Counted from the first letter of the stretch, positions 36,381-49,880 are shown. The stretch: 64,000 nucleotides of DNA from Archilochus colubris (GCA_023079485.1 CM041084.1:65319709-65383708); one strand, 5' to 3'. Notes: generated by a model from the sequence alone, not told the origin. Translations and numbers: made by a program.

Positions 36381-37470
36381 GAACACCACTTTCCCAGTAG
36401 CAGCTGTCAATTTATTCACTCTTCCCAACCTATTCCAGTTCCCATGAGCTCATACAGAAACAGGAAGCCTGATTAATTAGGGCTGTCCATTCTGACTCTG
36501 CTACTTTCCCTTTCCCATCCCTGTTGTCTCCTGATGAGACAAGGCTGAGCTGGATCTCAGAAGACTGAGATTACTAACTCTGGCTAAGCACCTTGATGGT
36601 GTGATTATTCTGGGGTTCAAGTTATCCCAATAAGGCCACGCATGACCACACTGCTTAGGTATATGCACTGAATTACTCATTTCATTGTCAGCACAGCACA
36701 GGGCCATGGCAGACATTTGAGCCACTGCCTTTCTAGCCAAATCAGAATATGTATATTACTTAGTTCAAAGGTCCTTTGGAGCAAGGATTGGCCTCTGTTG
36801 CAAACCTGCATAGTGCCCTGCTGAATAGAGACTGGCTTTTGGTCAATGCCTCAAGGTAGTTCTGTAACACAAATGATTATTCATAACGAAACAAATATAA
36901 TGGCTCACATCAAATGTCTTATGATACTGTGCAAGATATCCTGCTGGTGTTTCTAAAATGTATTTTATCATATTAAAAATGTAGGATCTGAGTATAATTT
37001 CATTCCCTTTCACAGTATTTTAGATGTCCAAGAGGATATTTTCTCGTTTCATCCACTTATAAGCTTAAAAGTACTGCAGAGGGAACAAAGAGAGACTAGA
37101 AACCATATGTATGATTATAGGAAACTGTGTTTTATTACAAACAGCCCTATCTCTCTCCATCTCCCTGTAGTATTACTTGGGTTGCAAAACCAAGAATTCG
37201 AAAATTAGGAAGTTCAGATTTTCTCTGCTGATCTAATTCAGCCACACTGTTTGTATGTGTTACAACAGCATGTGAACAATTAAAGACTATTTTCAAGTGA
37301 ATTTCACCTGATCCAGAGCAGACTGTCTGGTGCACATTTAATGAGTGACACTGCAATACTCTTTCTCCTTATTACTCAGTGTGTGGTCCCCAGCCCTACA
37401 GCTGGTACCCTATCTAAATCTTCAAATAATTTTTTCACAATCTTTCCTCTGCTTTCACCATTATTGTAAC
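36381..37470. other. Unique A+T-rich noncoding DNA
   Basis: Nothing recognised: no repeat body, no useful open frame, no RNA gene. Confidence 0.65.
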
Positions 37471-37590
37471 CCTTTACAGGGTATGAAGGCATTTAGTTTT
37501 CAGAATATCCTCATGAGATAGCAACTGATTATCTGTTTTTACAAATGAGTAAGGGGGATACAGGAAGATGGAGATCCCAAGTGCAACCTC
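37471..37590 (-). mobile_element. MIR-type SINE fragment
   Basis: The plus strand follows, piece by piece, the reverse complement of the MIR 3' half. CCTTTACAGGGTATGAAGGC is followed by a CATTTAG block, then ATATCCTCATGAGATAG, an ATTATCTG block and TTTTTACAAATGAG, and a decayed continuation toward the core. Order and spacing agree with the MIR consensus as I remember it, so the element lies on the minus strand. A very old amniote SINE and non-functional. Confidence 0.65.
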
Positions 37591-38817
37591 ATTCTGAGTG
37601 CCCACTCTGAGATGGCACTGGTTTTTTTAGATTTTTGTAAGTGCAAAGCACTGCTATTTACATCCCTAAGCTTGTCATGTATCTTCTGACCTTATTCTAA
37701 CCCCTCATCTTGGGTAGACAGCAGAAGAAAAATACCACAATCAGAAATCATCTCTGAAGACAGCTTGCCTGAAATCATATGAGCATCTGATGGTAAGGGC
37801 AAAGGAGCAGCCCTACTGATCCAGGCAATGTTTAAGTGTCTATACTGTGAAATGCAATCTCTTCCACAATTCAATCCCCTGCCCTGAACATCTACATCTT
37901 TCAGATCCATCAGCCAAACACTCAAGCAAGGGTCCCTCAGACAACTGTCTCCTTCATTACACAATCTGGATTCAGGCTCAGCATAGGCCCATCCCATGCA
38001 CTGAGTAATCTAAATAACAAGGAGCCATACAACCCCGCCTGTAATTATGAAGTAAGCTTCCAAATATAATATCAAACACAGAGGCTTAAGGAATGTTAAC
38101 TGCGGCACATAAAACAAGCTCAAGTTAAAATACTGAAAGATTTATTTGCTCCATCAGAAAAAACAAACAATGTTCACTAAATTTAGTTCAGGATAGTAGC
38201 AATCAGAAAGACTGCTGTGGAGAGCACAAAGCCTCACTGTGTGAGCTCTTCTTGATGGCCATCTCTGTGGAGAACAGAAGATCTGCATCAGAGAAAGCAG
38301 ACACAGAAATGTCACTGTTTTTCTCATGGTATGTAGCAGTAGTTCATGTCAAAATCATTTAGCATGTAGTTTGCAGCAAAGCCACTATGTGCTTTTGCTA
38401 TAATATGTCTCTATATTTGCTATTTCTCAGACAGCAGAGCATCTCATCTGATAGCTGGTACAGGGTCCCCAAGCTGTCAGAGGTGCCTGGAGCCACAGTG
38501 AGGCAGAGGCAAGAAAGATCCCCAGGAAGATGCTAAATATACCTGGGCTGTACCATCTGCTGCCAGCACTGCCACCCAGGTCTGTGGTGGAAGTTTGTCT
38601 TTACTATTAGTGTGACAAGCTACACTAGCAACTTTTAATTACTTGCAGATGGGGTGGGAGTGTGTGGGAAGTTGTTATCTTGTAAAATAAATCACCCCCT
38701 CCCTTCCTATTTTTCCCTTATGCAATAGAGGACACCAAGTCTGCCTGCTGACAACAATAGAGCCAGAATTTCTTAAGCCTTCTATCAGTCCAGTCCTGAA
38801 AATGATGCAATATTGTA

Positions 38818-38885
38818 GCAGTATTTTTAATAGAGTTCTTCTGCTTGGGATGCAGTATTTTGAATAGAGTTCTTCTGATTGGAAA
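38818..38885. repeat. Two-copy 34-bp tandem duplication
   Basis: Units 38818-38851 and 38852-38885 share GCAGTATTTT and ATAGAGTTCTTCTG with only a few differences. A weak third partial unit (TGCAATATTGTA) lies just upstream. A local duplication, not a known transposon. Confidence 0.9.
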
Positions 38886-39704
38886 CCTTCAAGTTTTATC
38901 AAATGCTCTGTATGCTCAATGGAAAGCATAAAACTCATATAAGTTCAGACCTGCCACTGGTAGTGGCAATGGTTTTCTTCTTCTGCCTGCTCAGCAACAT
39001 ATTTTTGTTTAGTCTGATACCATCAAGCTTTCTGAAAAGAACCAAACCTCTTACTTGAATCAATGAAAGGAGAACAATGCAAAAAATGCAATAGGTATGA
39101 CTATGTATGTTTTAGAAAAAATTCTTAGTCTGCACAATTTTCTTATTCTTAAATACTTTAAATTATGGATAGGTTGAAACCATTGATCCTGAGCACTGGA
39201 GTACTGTTTCAGAAGGAATATACCTCAGTTTCTCACTTGAGCACTCAGTATTTTTTAAAAATCAGGATCCCCCAAAGATACACATTCACATGCATTTCTC
39301 ATTTCTGAAAGTTTGAACAGATAATCACCAAAAACACGCTGATAGTTTGCATAATAACAGGGAGCCTTGAGTTCAACCTTTCTAATGTTATTCCAGTACC
39401 ATTACGCTCCATTCTGTACCCAAAATTTATCTTCATGAAGAGTTTATTCAACAAACATTGCAATCAATTAAATCCAGTTTCTCAAAGCTACCTCCACTAC
39501 GCACCTGGCCTAAAAAAACCCAGCTCTTCCCCTTACAATTTATGATCCATAGCATCAGTATGCATCCCTAACTGTTAGAAAAATTTGCTGAAGGTGGCCA
39601 TGACATTTTATTCTCTTTCTCTTTCAATATCTTCACTCTATCATCAAAGCAGAAGATGCATGTGGATTGTCCTAATTGTAAAGCTTCTCTGCAATCTCCT
39701 TGGG

Positions 39705-39723
39705 TGCCAGCCAGCCAGCCAGC
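39705..39723. repeat. Short (CAGC)n tandem repeat
   Basis: About four and a half CAGC units in a stretch that is otherwise ordinary. Confidence 0.85.
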
Positions 39724-40970
39724 CTCTCCTTCTCAGACAGTCAGATGTTTTGGGAAAGGGCTAAGCTTACCACTGCTTTGCCTGGGTCGAGGAGTTGACA
39801 GAGTTTTTCTTTTCTACCCCGCCCGGGTTTTTGTAAGACATCTGCTCTTCTCTGAAATTTGGCTGCTATCCTGATGCCCAGGTTCAAAAGTTTTTAGAAG
39901 AGGAGTGACTGATGGACACATAGGTCTTGCAGCTCCTCCAGGAACCAAGCCACAAACAGTCTGACAGGAAAACTATGTGCTGATGAAAAAATTTATGATT
40001 AAAAACTCACAAATATCTGATACTTGAGTAAGTATGTATCAAAAAGCACTGGAGAGCTAGTATACAGAAACAACATGCAATTGCTTAAGTGTATACTAAG
40101 AGGAGAGAATTTTGTATACCACCATTTAGGGCATACTGTAATGGATTAAAAAATATATCCTTTTAGGTTCCATCACACCAAAAATTTGCCATCTGTTATA
40201 TAGAGGTTTGTTTTTCCCTTCCATTGTAATTAACTTTTTATTGAATTAATTACTGCAGGTGAGCTGGAAGCGGCTGTTCTACCTCACCTGGAGTGGCTGA
40301 GTGTACCCACACCCAGCCTTGCTGTTCACCATTCAGATGCAAATGGTCTTGCTCCCCACACGAAGTCATTGGCACACACCCAAAAAGCCTGCTGGCGACA
40401 AAAAGCAATAACATGGCAGGCAGCTGCTGCTGCACAGAAGGGAAAAAAAAGTTGTTTTTTTTTTTAAAAAGGACATATATTGCCTGCTTGGTCATTTAAA
40501 AATGTGTATTATACTGAATACAGCAGGTGAGAAAATATTCAAGGTAAACACAGAGTGAATTTTAAATAACTAACACATGGCTCCAACAAGTCACTGACCT
40601 TTTTCCTACATGAGAATGAATATTTTTGCTAACTTGATCCACTATGTATACACACATGTACAAACAAGGAAGCAAAACTGTCAAGAAATAAGAATAAAAC
40701 AGTGAGCTGAGTTGGATTATGAAGGAGTTCTACTATTTGCAGTAACATTGTAATCAATCACACAGAAAGACTTCTCATTTGAGGATCCTCTGTCTGGAGA
40801 TGATGAATTAATTCCATGCAGATTTATAAAATAAGGGCACAAAAGTGAAACAATCTTAAAATAAATTACATATTGCATACACTGTTCTCTCCTTATGAAA
40901 CAGCAAAAAAAATTAAATCTGCTGTTAAGTTTTAGTTATTTTAGTTAGTTATTAAATGTTCCAGTGGTGA

Positions 40971-41005
40971 AGAACAGAACAGAACAAAACCGAACAGAAC
41001 AGAAT
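40971..41005. repeat. (GAACA)n pentanucleotide run
   Basis: Units of GAACA with variants AAACC and GAATA, directly before a CR1-like snippet and the large purine array. Pentanucleotide runs of this kind often sit at CR1 3' ends in birds. Confidence 0.8.
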
Positions 41006-41040
41006 AGACTCAATGATCCTGAAGGTTTTTCCAACCAAGG
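41006..41040 (+). mobile_element. Possible CR1 3'-end snippet
   Basis: ACTCAATGATCCTGAAGG followed by TTTTTCCAACC resembles the final 3' UTR of CR1 on the plus strand, where the normal order is TGATGATC, AGGTC, TTCCAACC, tail. It is only about 35 bases long and is sandwiched between two pentanucleotide arrays, so the assignment is tentative. Confidence 0.4.
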
Positions 41041-41043
41041 GAC

Positions 41044-41266
41044 AGGAGAGGAGAGGAGAGGAGAGGAGAGGAGAGGAGAGGAGAGGAGAGGAGAGGAGAG
41101 GAGAGGAGAGGAGAGGAGAGCAGAGCAGAGCAGAGAAGAGAAGAGAAGAGAAGAGAAGAGAAGAGAAGAGAAGAGAAGAGAAGAGAAGAGAAGAGAAGAG
41201 AAGAGAAGAGAAGAGAAGAGAAGAGAAGAGAAGAGAAGAGAAGAGAAGAGAAGAGAGAAGAGAAGA
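41044..41266. repeat. Phase-locked pentanucleotide array (GAGAG / CAGAG / AAGAG)
   Basis: Fifteen GAGAG units (41046-41120) are followed by three CAGAG units (41121-41135) and 24 AAGAG units (41136-41255), then a short phase-shifted end. Phase is kept across both transitions, so the three blocks differ only in the first base of the unit. The plus strand is almost pure purine. Repetitive open frames on both strands (RREEK-type and [12 protein letters not shown]) are artefacts. Confidence 0.97.
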
Positions 41267-43550
41267 TGGTAGCAGAAGCCAGACCTCTAAGGACTGATTG
41301 TACCATGTGGCACTATCCCTATACATTAAGAGTGTATTGAGACATTGTGACACCTTCTTTCACCGAAGATGGTCTCTACCTTGCAATGGTTCCCATGCAT
41401 GTGCAGAGCCCACTACAGCAACGTGGCCTTTATTATTCTTGAGGCAGCACATGTTCTTTTTCTGCAGTATCTACCACGTCAGTACCTGTTCATGTATTTT
41501 TTCCCGTTTGCTGCTTTGATGTGTTTTTCCCCTTCCTCTTTAAAACCTGCTCAAAGCTTAGGTTAAAGCTCACCCTGCTGAGAGACAGATGCAGGGATGA
41601 GGTTCCTATTATCTGAAGTGCTGAGTTGTTCATAGCCAACAACAGAAGCAACAAAATAGGATCATGCAGAACAGGCATACATGTCATTGCTGTTAGTAAA
41701 GTAATTACAGATTTGGCACCAGTGCAGGCTTTTTGCTTGCCAAAGCACTGAGTAGAAGTTTAAGAAACAAATGGTTGTCCCTATTCAGGGCAAAGCTGGT
41801 CAATCAGTCCTGTACCAATTCTCCTGATGCAGCAGCACAACACTGAGAGCACATAGGATGTCTCTACTTAGCTGAAATCCACTTCTGAGGATATCTATCC
41901 TGAAAGCACATGATCTGTGGAGGCAGTGAGCTCCAGTCACACACTGGTATCAGTAATTCCATAATAGGATTCTTTTCTGATGTGAACACAACACTGGAAT
42001 AAATGAGAAAATGCAAACAAGAGAAACTAATTCCATCTGCTCAGCAGTATTAGGATTGCCAGCCACACTTCAGGCTAACTTTTATGCTTTTCTGCAGACT
42101 GGTGTGGAGCTCAGGTTTTCCTAGTAACTGTCTCAGTCACTCCTTCCTTTATTTGGTACTTCAGCATTGACAGTAGAGTAACAGCTGGCCTGCCTGAATT
42201 TGCCTTTGGGAAAAGAACTGTGTATTGATCCCAGTATATTTCAGAACATCAGTAAATCCACACATAGTAATAAGCTGTTGTTTTTATTGTTTCTATTATT
42301 TTGTTCTACAGTAGGACTGGAGAAAGTCACGGGCCAGGAGTTAGCCATGCTTGGTAGTCAATAAGCAAAAAAACCACAGTTTTCTATTTAAAATCTTATA
42401 AGCATCCTCACTTTCTGCAAGTCTACCATAGTATTTTTCAGAAGTTATCTTTATTCCAATTGAGACTTATCAACATTTTGAGGCATTTAGCATGTTTCAT
42501 TGAGGTCTAATTGTGTCACAACTAAAATGGAGTTATGTGCTGAAATGATAAAAAATTAAAAATGTGTCAATAACAATGACCAAATCTATCAGAGAAAATA
42601 CAGGGAAGAAATCTCAGAGCTGATGGAGAGCTGTGGACAGCTTGGCCATGGAATAATGCTATTGCAGTATACTGTTTATGGGACTCAAGCCAGTATCTGT
42701 ACATGACACTGATATTCACAGTGTGGACATAACAGCTCGGGGGAGGTTTAATCCCCAAACCTCTGCACCACATCATTGTGCAGTGCAGACATGCCAAAGA
42801 CTCAATGTGGAGCCAGCTGGCACTGCACTGAATAAGAAGCCTCTCACCTGGCTGAGAAGCCCTCACTGGTGGTGCAAGGGAAAAGGATGCCACAGGGGAC
42901 AGTGGTCCCCATCATGAGAACCCTCGAACCACATAGCAAAGATCTTGAAAATTCCTGCATACCTCATATTTGTCCTTTCCTGGCCAAAGATGCTATATTG
43001 GTTATTTGTTACTTTCTTTTAAGAACAGTTGTCCTTAGCAAAGGAGAATAGGATCACTAGGGTTACAGCTCTGGCTGAAATGAGTTATCAGGAGCTGCAA
43101 TGATTACATTTCCTGGGGACCCTGCCCCATGCCCAGCCCAACATCACCCTACAAGGACATGGCATACCCTATTGGAAATGTTTGTAATCTCATGCTTCTA
43201 AACCACACCAGAAGATTTATCTCCTCTCAGGCACAGGTCTTGAGATCCTAGCCACAGAAAAGTTTCTAAATACCATCTATAGGACTAAATATTTCTTTAT
43301 TTTGTATAGGAACTGACACATGAAAGGTAAACTATAATTTTTATGATATTTAAAAGCTACCTATGTTTACAGAGCACATTTACAAGCTATTAAGCATGCT
43401 ATTAATTTTCAGTAAGAAAAGTGAAAATACAGATACGCTTTTATTACACAAATGTGTGAAAAGACAGCCTGAGCATTGATCAAATTAAAAATTAGACAAG
43501 TTTATTTCTATGTAAGTGGTTTTATAGCAATATAAATGGATCAAAATATG

Positions 43551-43600
43551 TCTCTGTCTATCTCTCTCTCTATATATATGTATACAAATTATATATCTTA
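43551..43600. repeat. (TC)n / (TA)n microsatellite
   Basis: TCTCTCTATCTC units pass into TATATATA and degenerate AT-rich sequence. Ordinary simple repeat. Confidence 0.85.
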
Positions 43601-44567
43601 ATATGGACATTATAGCTAGCTCTATAGAAAGTCCATGTAACTATTTAGAGAGGTATTTATGTATCGAATCTATCTGATCTTTGCTTTTTCTAGGTCTTTA
43701 CATACTCAAATATGACTTAAGGTACCATGAGTTGCCGTTTGTCTGCAAGACGAAGTTGAAGAGAAATGCAATTTTCTTCTCATCTTTAATAAACAAAAAA
43801 TATTTGGTGTGAGTCTGATACTATAAAGGCAACAATAAAACCTTCAGTGATTTTAAAAGGCTTTTTTCAGATGTTTTTTAATAGATGATATTTTCTCTTG
43901 CCACAAATAGTCTTAACTCCATTCAGTTTACCAAAAGTAAGGGGGTCCATGGTCATGATGCTCCCACTTCTGAAAGTGTATTTCATACACTATATAACAA
44001 TACCAGAAGGCAATGCAGTATCAAAACACCACTGATAAAACTCAAATGCAGGAGCAGCTGAGCAGAAGCCCTTCAGCTGGATTCAATGTGCTGTGTGAGC
44101 TACTGGATCAGACCCACACACTCATGAGAGCAGTGAAAATTCTGAGCCCCATTAGAGTCCTGAAAAGCCTGCCTCAGGCAAGGGACCCTTTCTCCCTCCT
44201 CCAGATAGTATCCACTACTTGCATGAGTGAAAATTACTGACCTGAGCCATCCCTTGGCTACTGTCTGTTACCAAATGCAATTTAGCAAAGTACAGGGTTG
44301 TTTGATAAGGTTCAGATTGCTTATAAATTGTATCACAGTGATAAATCTAAGGCACATGTGCTGTAACAAGAACTGATATGTGAAGATTTTTTATTTTTTT
44401 TTTAAGAAAATGCACAAACTATAAAGATACGTTGTTCTTTTAAAATCCTCCTTCCAGGAGTTTGTGCTAATGTTAGCTGCCACCTCTGGCTAAAAAGCAA
44501 AGAGGACTAGGGTTCTGATGAGTACAACTTCAATTCTGAATGAGCATTATTTGTTTCCAGTTACTCG

Positions 44568-44587
44568 TATATATATATATATATATA
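44568..44587. repeat. (TA)n microsatellite
   Basis: About ten uninterrupted TA units. Confidence 0.9.
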
Positions 44588-46429
44588 GCTAGTACAGCTT
44601 GCATTCCTCTTCATTCACATAGAGGGCTCTCATTGAAATGAGTTTACAGATTATTTTCCTAGAGACATGTTTCAAAAAACCCCAAATACAGCTATGACCC
44701 AGTAAGTAAATAAAATTATTTACTCTAACTGCATACGAATGGTATTATTAGTGTGGTAAAATCCACTGATCCCTGGAAAGCCACTGGAGATGATTTCTGA
44801 TATGCAGGCTTTATGGGAGTAGATGCATGCATATCCCAGAAGGTTGCTAAGAAACTAGCAGATACATGCATTTTCTACAGATCTGACATGTAAAATATGC
44901 TCCTGTTTCTTGGATTAAGCAAACTGAGAAAGCTATGTGAAATGAGACTTCCACACCAAATTCTCCTTATTTTCCTTAATCAAGAAACCCCTGAGAACTA
45001 TAACTATGAATAATTCAATCTTTCACTAACATTTGGTGCAATTAATAACTGTACTTTAAAGCTGCTAGCTTTGTATATCTTTTTATGCATAATTAAAGGG
45101 TGTTGATACTCAAGTTGCCAGCCAAGGAGCAAGCTAGGTTTGGTTTTGCTGGCAGCAGCTTCTCCTGGCTTAACTACAATATGATAACCTGATATTGCCC
45201 CATCTCAAGGCACCCAGCACAGTTCCCTTTCTTCTCTGACACCACTCCCGTTCTTAATTGTGCTGGAATTTAATGCTCTGCCTGAATCAGTAGCTGCCTG
45301 TCTGCTTCCTTCTCCTCTGCCACACACGTTAGGAGTTTGGAGCTGTGGTCAGAACTCATCTAATTTTCTTATGGGCATGGGGTTTGCAACGTGATTTTGT
45401 TTCACGCTTTCAAATAATTTCAAACATAAATAAAAAAAAGTATCTAAAAAACAGACAGCTACCAGTGCATTATATTTTATGCTCCTGGGATTAAATGGAT
45501 CCCTGGCTTTGAAGTCTTAAGAGAAGACCAGAGAAATTTCCTTTTTAAAAAAACATACTCTAAGTTTTTGTGGTAGCACTACATGCTTTGTCATTTCAGC
45601 TCCCTTTTGTCTCATCAGAGAATTCCTTGAGCACATTACTTTATTACTTTTGCTGGAAAGAAACCCTACCACAAGGTCTCTTACCAGAGGTTTCACAGAA
45701 TTTTCCACTTTAGCCAGTGGTTTTATTAATAAAAAAAGTTATTTAATTTCCAGCACATTCTGATAATTAGGAAAATTTTAAAATTAGGAACTAAAAGCAA
45801 TGTATGAGTGATTTGTATTTCTCTTTTAGGTCAGAATTTAAACTACTGAGCTCCAGATTTTTAGCTTTTCTTTTTAGGTATAACTATTACTTAGCTGGCT
45901 TTTGTACACAGGGCCTTTCATATAATTTGAACTGGCACATATGGTTATATTAGCATCAGCATTTTAATTACCATCTATATTTATGAAAAACTTTGCAGTT
46001 TTTCAGACTTTTAAATGTGAACAACTGGTACAAAGAGAACAATCAAAAGGTAGCTGTTTTTTCATCAAATTAAACAAAGAGTTGACTGCTGCCACTCCAC
46101 AGACTCATAACAACCCCTGCTTCCAAAGCTAGGCTGAGAACAAACTTTCTAGCTATAGCCTCGGTAAGATTTCCCTTGTGGAATGGAACTTCCTTATGGG
46201 ATATGTTGGTTAACTGAATTCACTGATTCCTCATTTTTTTAAGAGAGAATGATATGTAAAGGAAAAAGGACTAGAGTTAGTAAGGGTATCAGGTCAGGAA
46301 CTACAGTGCTCAGTTACATGTATTCACACTCCCAGCTTTTCCTGTTTTTCTAGTGATAACAAAGCTCGTGTTCCTGAAGCCCTGTGAAGTGTTCTCAAAG
46401 ATGAGTTGGACCACTCATCAGTTGGACCA

Positions 46430-46452
46430 CAGAGACCATTGGGTGGTCTCTG
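46430..46452. repeat. Perfect 9-bp inverted repeat
   Basis: CAGAGACCA (46430-46438) and TGGTCTCTG (46444-46452) can pair with a 5-base loop. Just upstream AGTTGGACCAC occurs twice (about 46404-46414 and 46420-46430), so the spot has both direct and inverted repeats. No terminator or precursor role can be shown. Confidence 0.75.
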
Positions 46453-46564
46453 CCAATCTCTCATTAATGGTGAAATAAGATGCAGAAGAGAACATACTAT
46501 TTTCTATGGACCCAGTTTGGATTTGTGTTTTGGGAGAATTCACTGAATAGAGAAATTATGTGGC

Positions 46565-46579
46565 TTTTTTTTTTTTTTT
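46565..46579. repeat. Poly-T run
   Basis: Fifteen consecutive Ts in ordinary A+T-rich DNA. Confidence 0.9.
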
Positions 46580-47118
46580 CATTCATTATGTTCATCCTGT
46601 GACCTAAGCTTGGAGAGAGAAGTCTACGTTCAACTACTTAAATTCAGAATTACATATTTTGAAAGGCTGTTAAAGGGTTTGAATACCTGTGAAATCTAGC
46701 CCAGCTGGAGCTTTGTGAATAGAAAACCAAGGTTAATATTTTCAAAGGTGACAATCTCATACAGAAGCCAAAGTCTGAGCTACAAAATGGCATAGGACCA
46801 GAAATTAAAAAAAAAAAGCAAAACAACCACCATGTTTAGGGATGAAAACAACCTTAAAACTCTGAGCCCTTAGAAGGGGTAAGATGATGGGCTTCATAGG
46901 GTGCCCTGGTTTCTAAATCTCTGAGCAGCATTCAAAATAGATTTAAGTTCTAGAGGTCACTTAGCTACCTTGGAACATTTTTCTCCCAGATACTAAATAT
47001 GTGATTAAAGAGTCAGCTGCCTGTAAGGCTATTGGCTTGTTTCCCCAGCCCAGGAAGGACTAACATCATGCCAAAATCTTTTCCAGGCTCTTCCCTCAGG
47101 CTCATTTTATTAATTCAG

Positions 47119-47187
47119 GAAAGAAAAAGGAAAAAAAAAAAAAAGAAAAAGAAAAAGAAAAAAAAAAAAAAAGGAAAGAGAAAGAAA
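47119..47187. repeat. A-rich tract with (GAAAAA)n
   Basis: Poly-A with regularly spaced G residues over almost 70 bases. A lysine-rich open frame through it is an artefact. Confidence 0.9.
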
Positions 47188-49852
47188 CCATCTCACAAAA
47201 GCTGCAGGGGCCATTTTCCCATGCTGCAGCCCTCTTTGCTCTAAAGTCAAACATCTCTCCTGTAGTTCCTCTTCTTAATGAGCTTGCTCAATTCTTGGTA
47301 AATGCTGCCTGACCCAAATGATTCAGGGAATGGGCAGAAGTTTCTGTCTCCTGGGGCCCTGGACCCTTAATGTGGCTGCCTTTCCTGCTGTCATGCCTGA
47401 CCTCAAACTTCAGGACTAGCTAGCATTAAACTCTTTAGAAAATTAGCACAGTACATGTATAGTTAAGTACCTACTTGGATATCTGATTTCTGTCTTCTCT
47501 TCTTGAAAAATGAATGCCCTCTGCTGAAAGGCAGGGTGTGGATACTGCTGGCATTAGGAGTCTGTATCCTTAGCTCATTGGAGAAGGAAAAAGGTGAGGC
47601 ACCGTGTAGAGTGGAAGGTGCCCATAAGGGGCTATTAGCTTGCTTAGCATTAGGCACCTAGAGCTGTATTGGGACCAACATATGCTTTCTAATGTTATTG
47701 CTGCCTCTCTTGTACTATTTCTGCTAACACTACCTAAATAGAATAATAGGAAAGTTTGCTCAAAATATGTCCCCAAACTCTAGATGGTAGGTAGAACAGT
47801 GACCACATTATTACAGTGAGCCATAGTCCAACACACTGTCATTTAAACGACATGAAGCAAAAATATATCACAAAGTACCAGCCTGAGCAGAGCCCCTTCT
47901 CCAGACTGCCAATAGTTTAAAGAGAAATGCTCAGAGTGACTATAAAGGGTGGAGGTAAAAAGTATAAAGAAGGGAAGTTTTGCCCTCCCAGACGCTACCA
48001 GATGCACACAAGCAGGTGTCAAGCCTACAAATATCAGCCTTGAAAGCACTACCCTACTGCAGATTCACATCTCCTGCTTTGGCACGATGAACACTCCATT
48101 TGTAGGTCTTTTCTCCGCAGCCAATTTGTTCATACATTTAGATACCCAGTATTTCCCTCTGAGGACCCAGTATGCCTATTTCACACCTTAATAGCATGGC
48201 CAGCCACTGGCTTTTTCTTTTTGTTGTGCAAGAAGGATATCATCACCTACAGTCCTGAGACCTGAGAATCTCTTTAGGTTATTTTAGTTTATATTAAAAG
48301 AGCAGCGGGGCAGCGGTAATGTGAGCTGTAATTGCAGGAGAAGGATATGCAAGAAAGTATTTCATGTTAAATAAACCTCTATGCCATTTAATGCTGGAGA
48401 AGTTGTTTTCATTTTTTTGTTTGTTTAATCTGGTTTTGCTGCCATTGAAGTTAATGGTAAGGAAAAATTTCGTGCAATTCAAAGCAGATCTTTTTTAAAG
48501 TAGGTGTAAGAACACAGAAAATATAGCCTGTGCATACACTGGCTTTTAGCTAGAACAACTGGGATGGTGTGATCATATTCTAATTCTCCCAATGGGCATA
48601 AATAGCAAGAAGGAAGACAAAAAGATAAACAAGATGTGAGAGGAAAGCATTTATTTTTGAAGGTATTGTCTTAATTCCTTCCTACATCCATCTCCACAAG
48701 CAGAGTGAAAGCAAATGGCTACTCCTCCCTGCTCCCACCACAAGCTTGAATTTTTGTGTCATCTGATAAGTGTTTCTGTCACTTAATCATTTCTAGAGTA
48801 CTATAGGGGAAAATGGCACTTCACAAACCATTTGAAAAGATAAACTCCACCTGCCCTGAATATTCAATAATCTAGGGACAGATCTTTAAAAATCCTGTTG
48901 CTCTGCAACTCACATTTATTCCACAAGGGCTCAGGAGCTCTCAAGAGTCAGCACTGTTCAGCTGGATCATTCTCTGAATGAAGTCAGTGGGAATTTTGCC
49001 AACAACTTCATTAGTTGAAGGCTCAAGCTATAATTCAGAGGAGTAGGATGTCGGAGCCAGCGGATCAAGCTTAGAAGGGAAACAGCAACTCATGAAAAGG
49101 AACAAAAAAACTGGCAGTGTGCATAACTGTTCTATGCGAGTTGGGACTTCAGTTTGGGAGATAATGACAGGAGTTGTGGTGGGGGGGCAACTGTAGGAAA
49201 TAATCCATCTTGTGCTACATCCTTGACTACCTCCATTGCCTTCAGTGGGATTTACTGGCCCAAGTCAGGTGAGGATTTAGAGGTGCATGTTCCTACACAG
49301 TGTACAATCCATGAACTGTAGACATTTACAAGCATTTCAGGACTAACACCCAGCCTGTTAAAACCAGAAAACTAGCCACATGGGATTTACCCTGCAGTAT
49401 GATATTCATTATTCACCAGCACGGCAATCCAACAGAGACTAACTGTGAAGTCTGATATTCATTAAACTGCAGTACAGCATCTTTGAGGTGGCCTGTAGTG
49501 CAGCCCTGTGTGTGTGCATTTCTGTGCATGTCCTTCCGTACATGCACTACAAAATATGAAGGCAAGAGGGAGGGACATATATTTCAGAAAGGACACAAAT
49601 TCAGCACAAGCCATGGCTGGGCTCGCAGGGATCTCTGGTAAGGATGCCAAGTAACGTTTGGCTTCCAGGTCAGACAATTTTTTTTTATCCTAAATCTACC
49701 CATGCAAAGACACAGCTTATAGCTTGCAGATGGCTCATTCTGCTGATCTGCCAGTATTCACACTCGGAGTGTGGAATTATATCACACGAGCAAGGGGATT
49801 GCTGTCTTTTTTCATGGCTTTGTTATTGCAGGCAAAAAACCCACAGCTAACC

Positions 49853-49880
49853 AAAAAAAAAAAAAAAAACAAAAAAAAAG
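49853..49880. repeat. Poly-A tract
   Basis: Seventeen As, one C, nine As. No retrotransposon body seen. Confidence 0.9.

Larger units (their letters stand above)
37591..40970. other. Unique A+T-rich noncoding DNA, ~3.4 kb
   Basis: No gene recognised. It contains a two-copy 34-bp tandem duplication (38818-38885), a short (CAGC)n run (39705-39723) and a T/A run (about 40442-40470). Confidence 0.62.

Noticed and set aside
41044..41266. CRISPR array
   Set aside because: The repeat is a 5-base microsatellite without spacers, in vertebrate DNA.
40952..41353. Open frames of 94-133 codons on both strands
   Set aside because: Same reason: pentanucleotide repeat translations.
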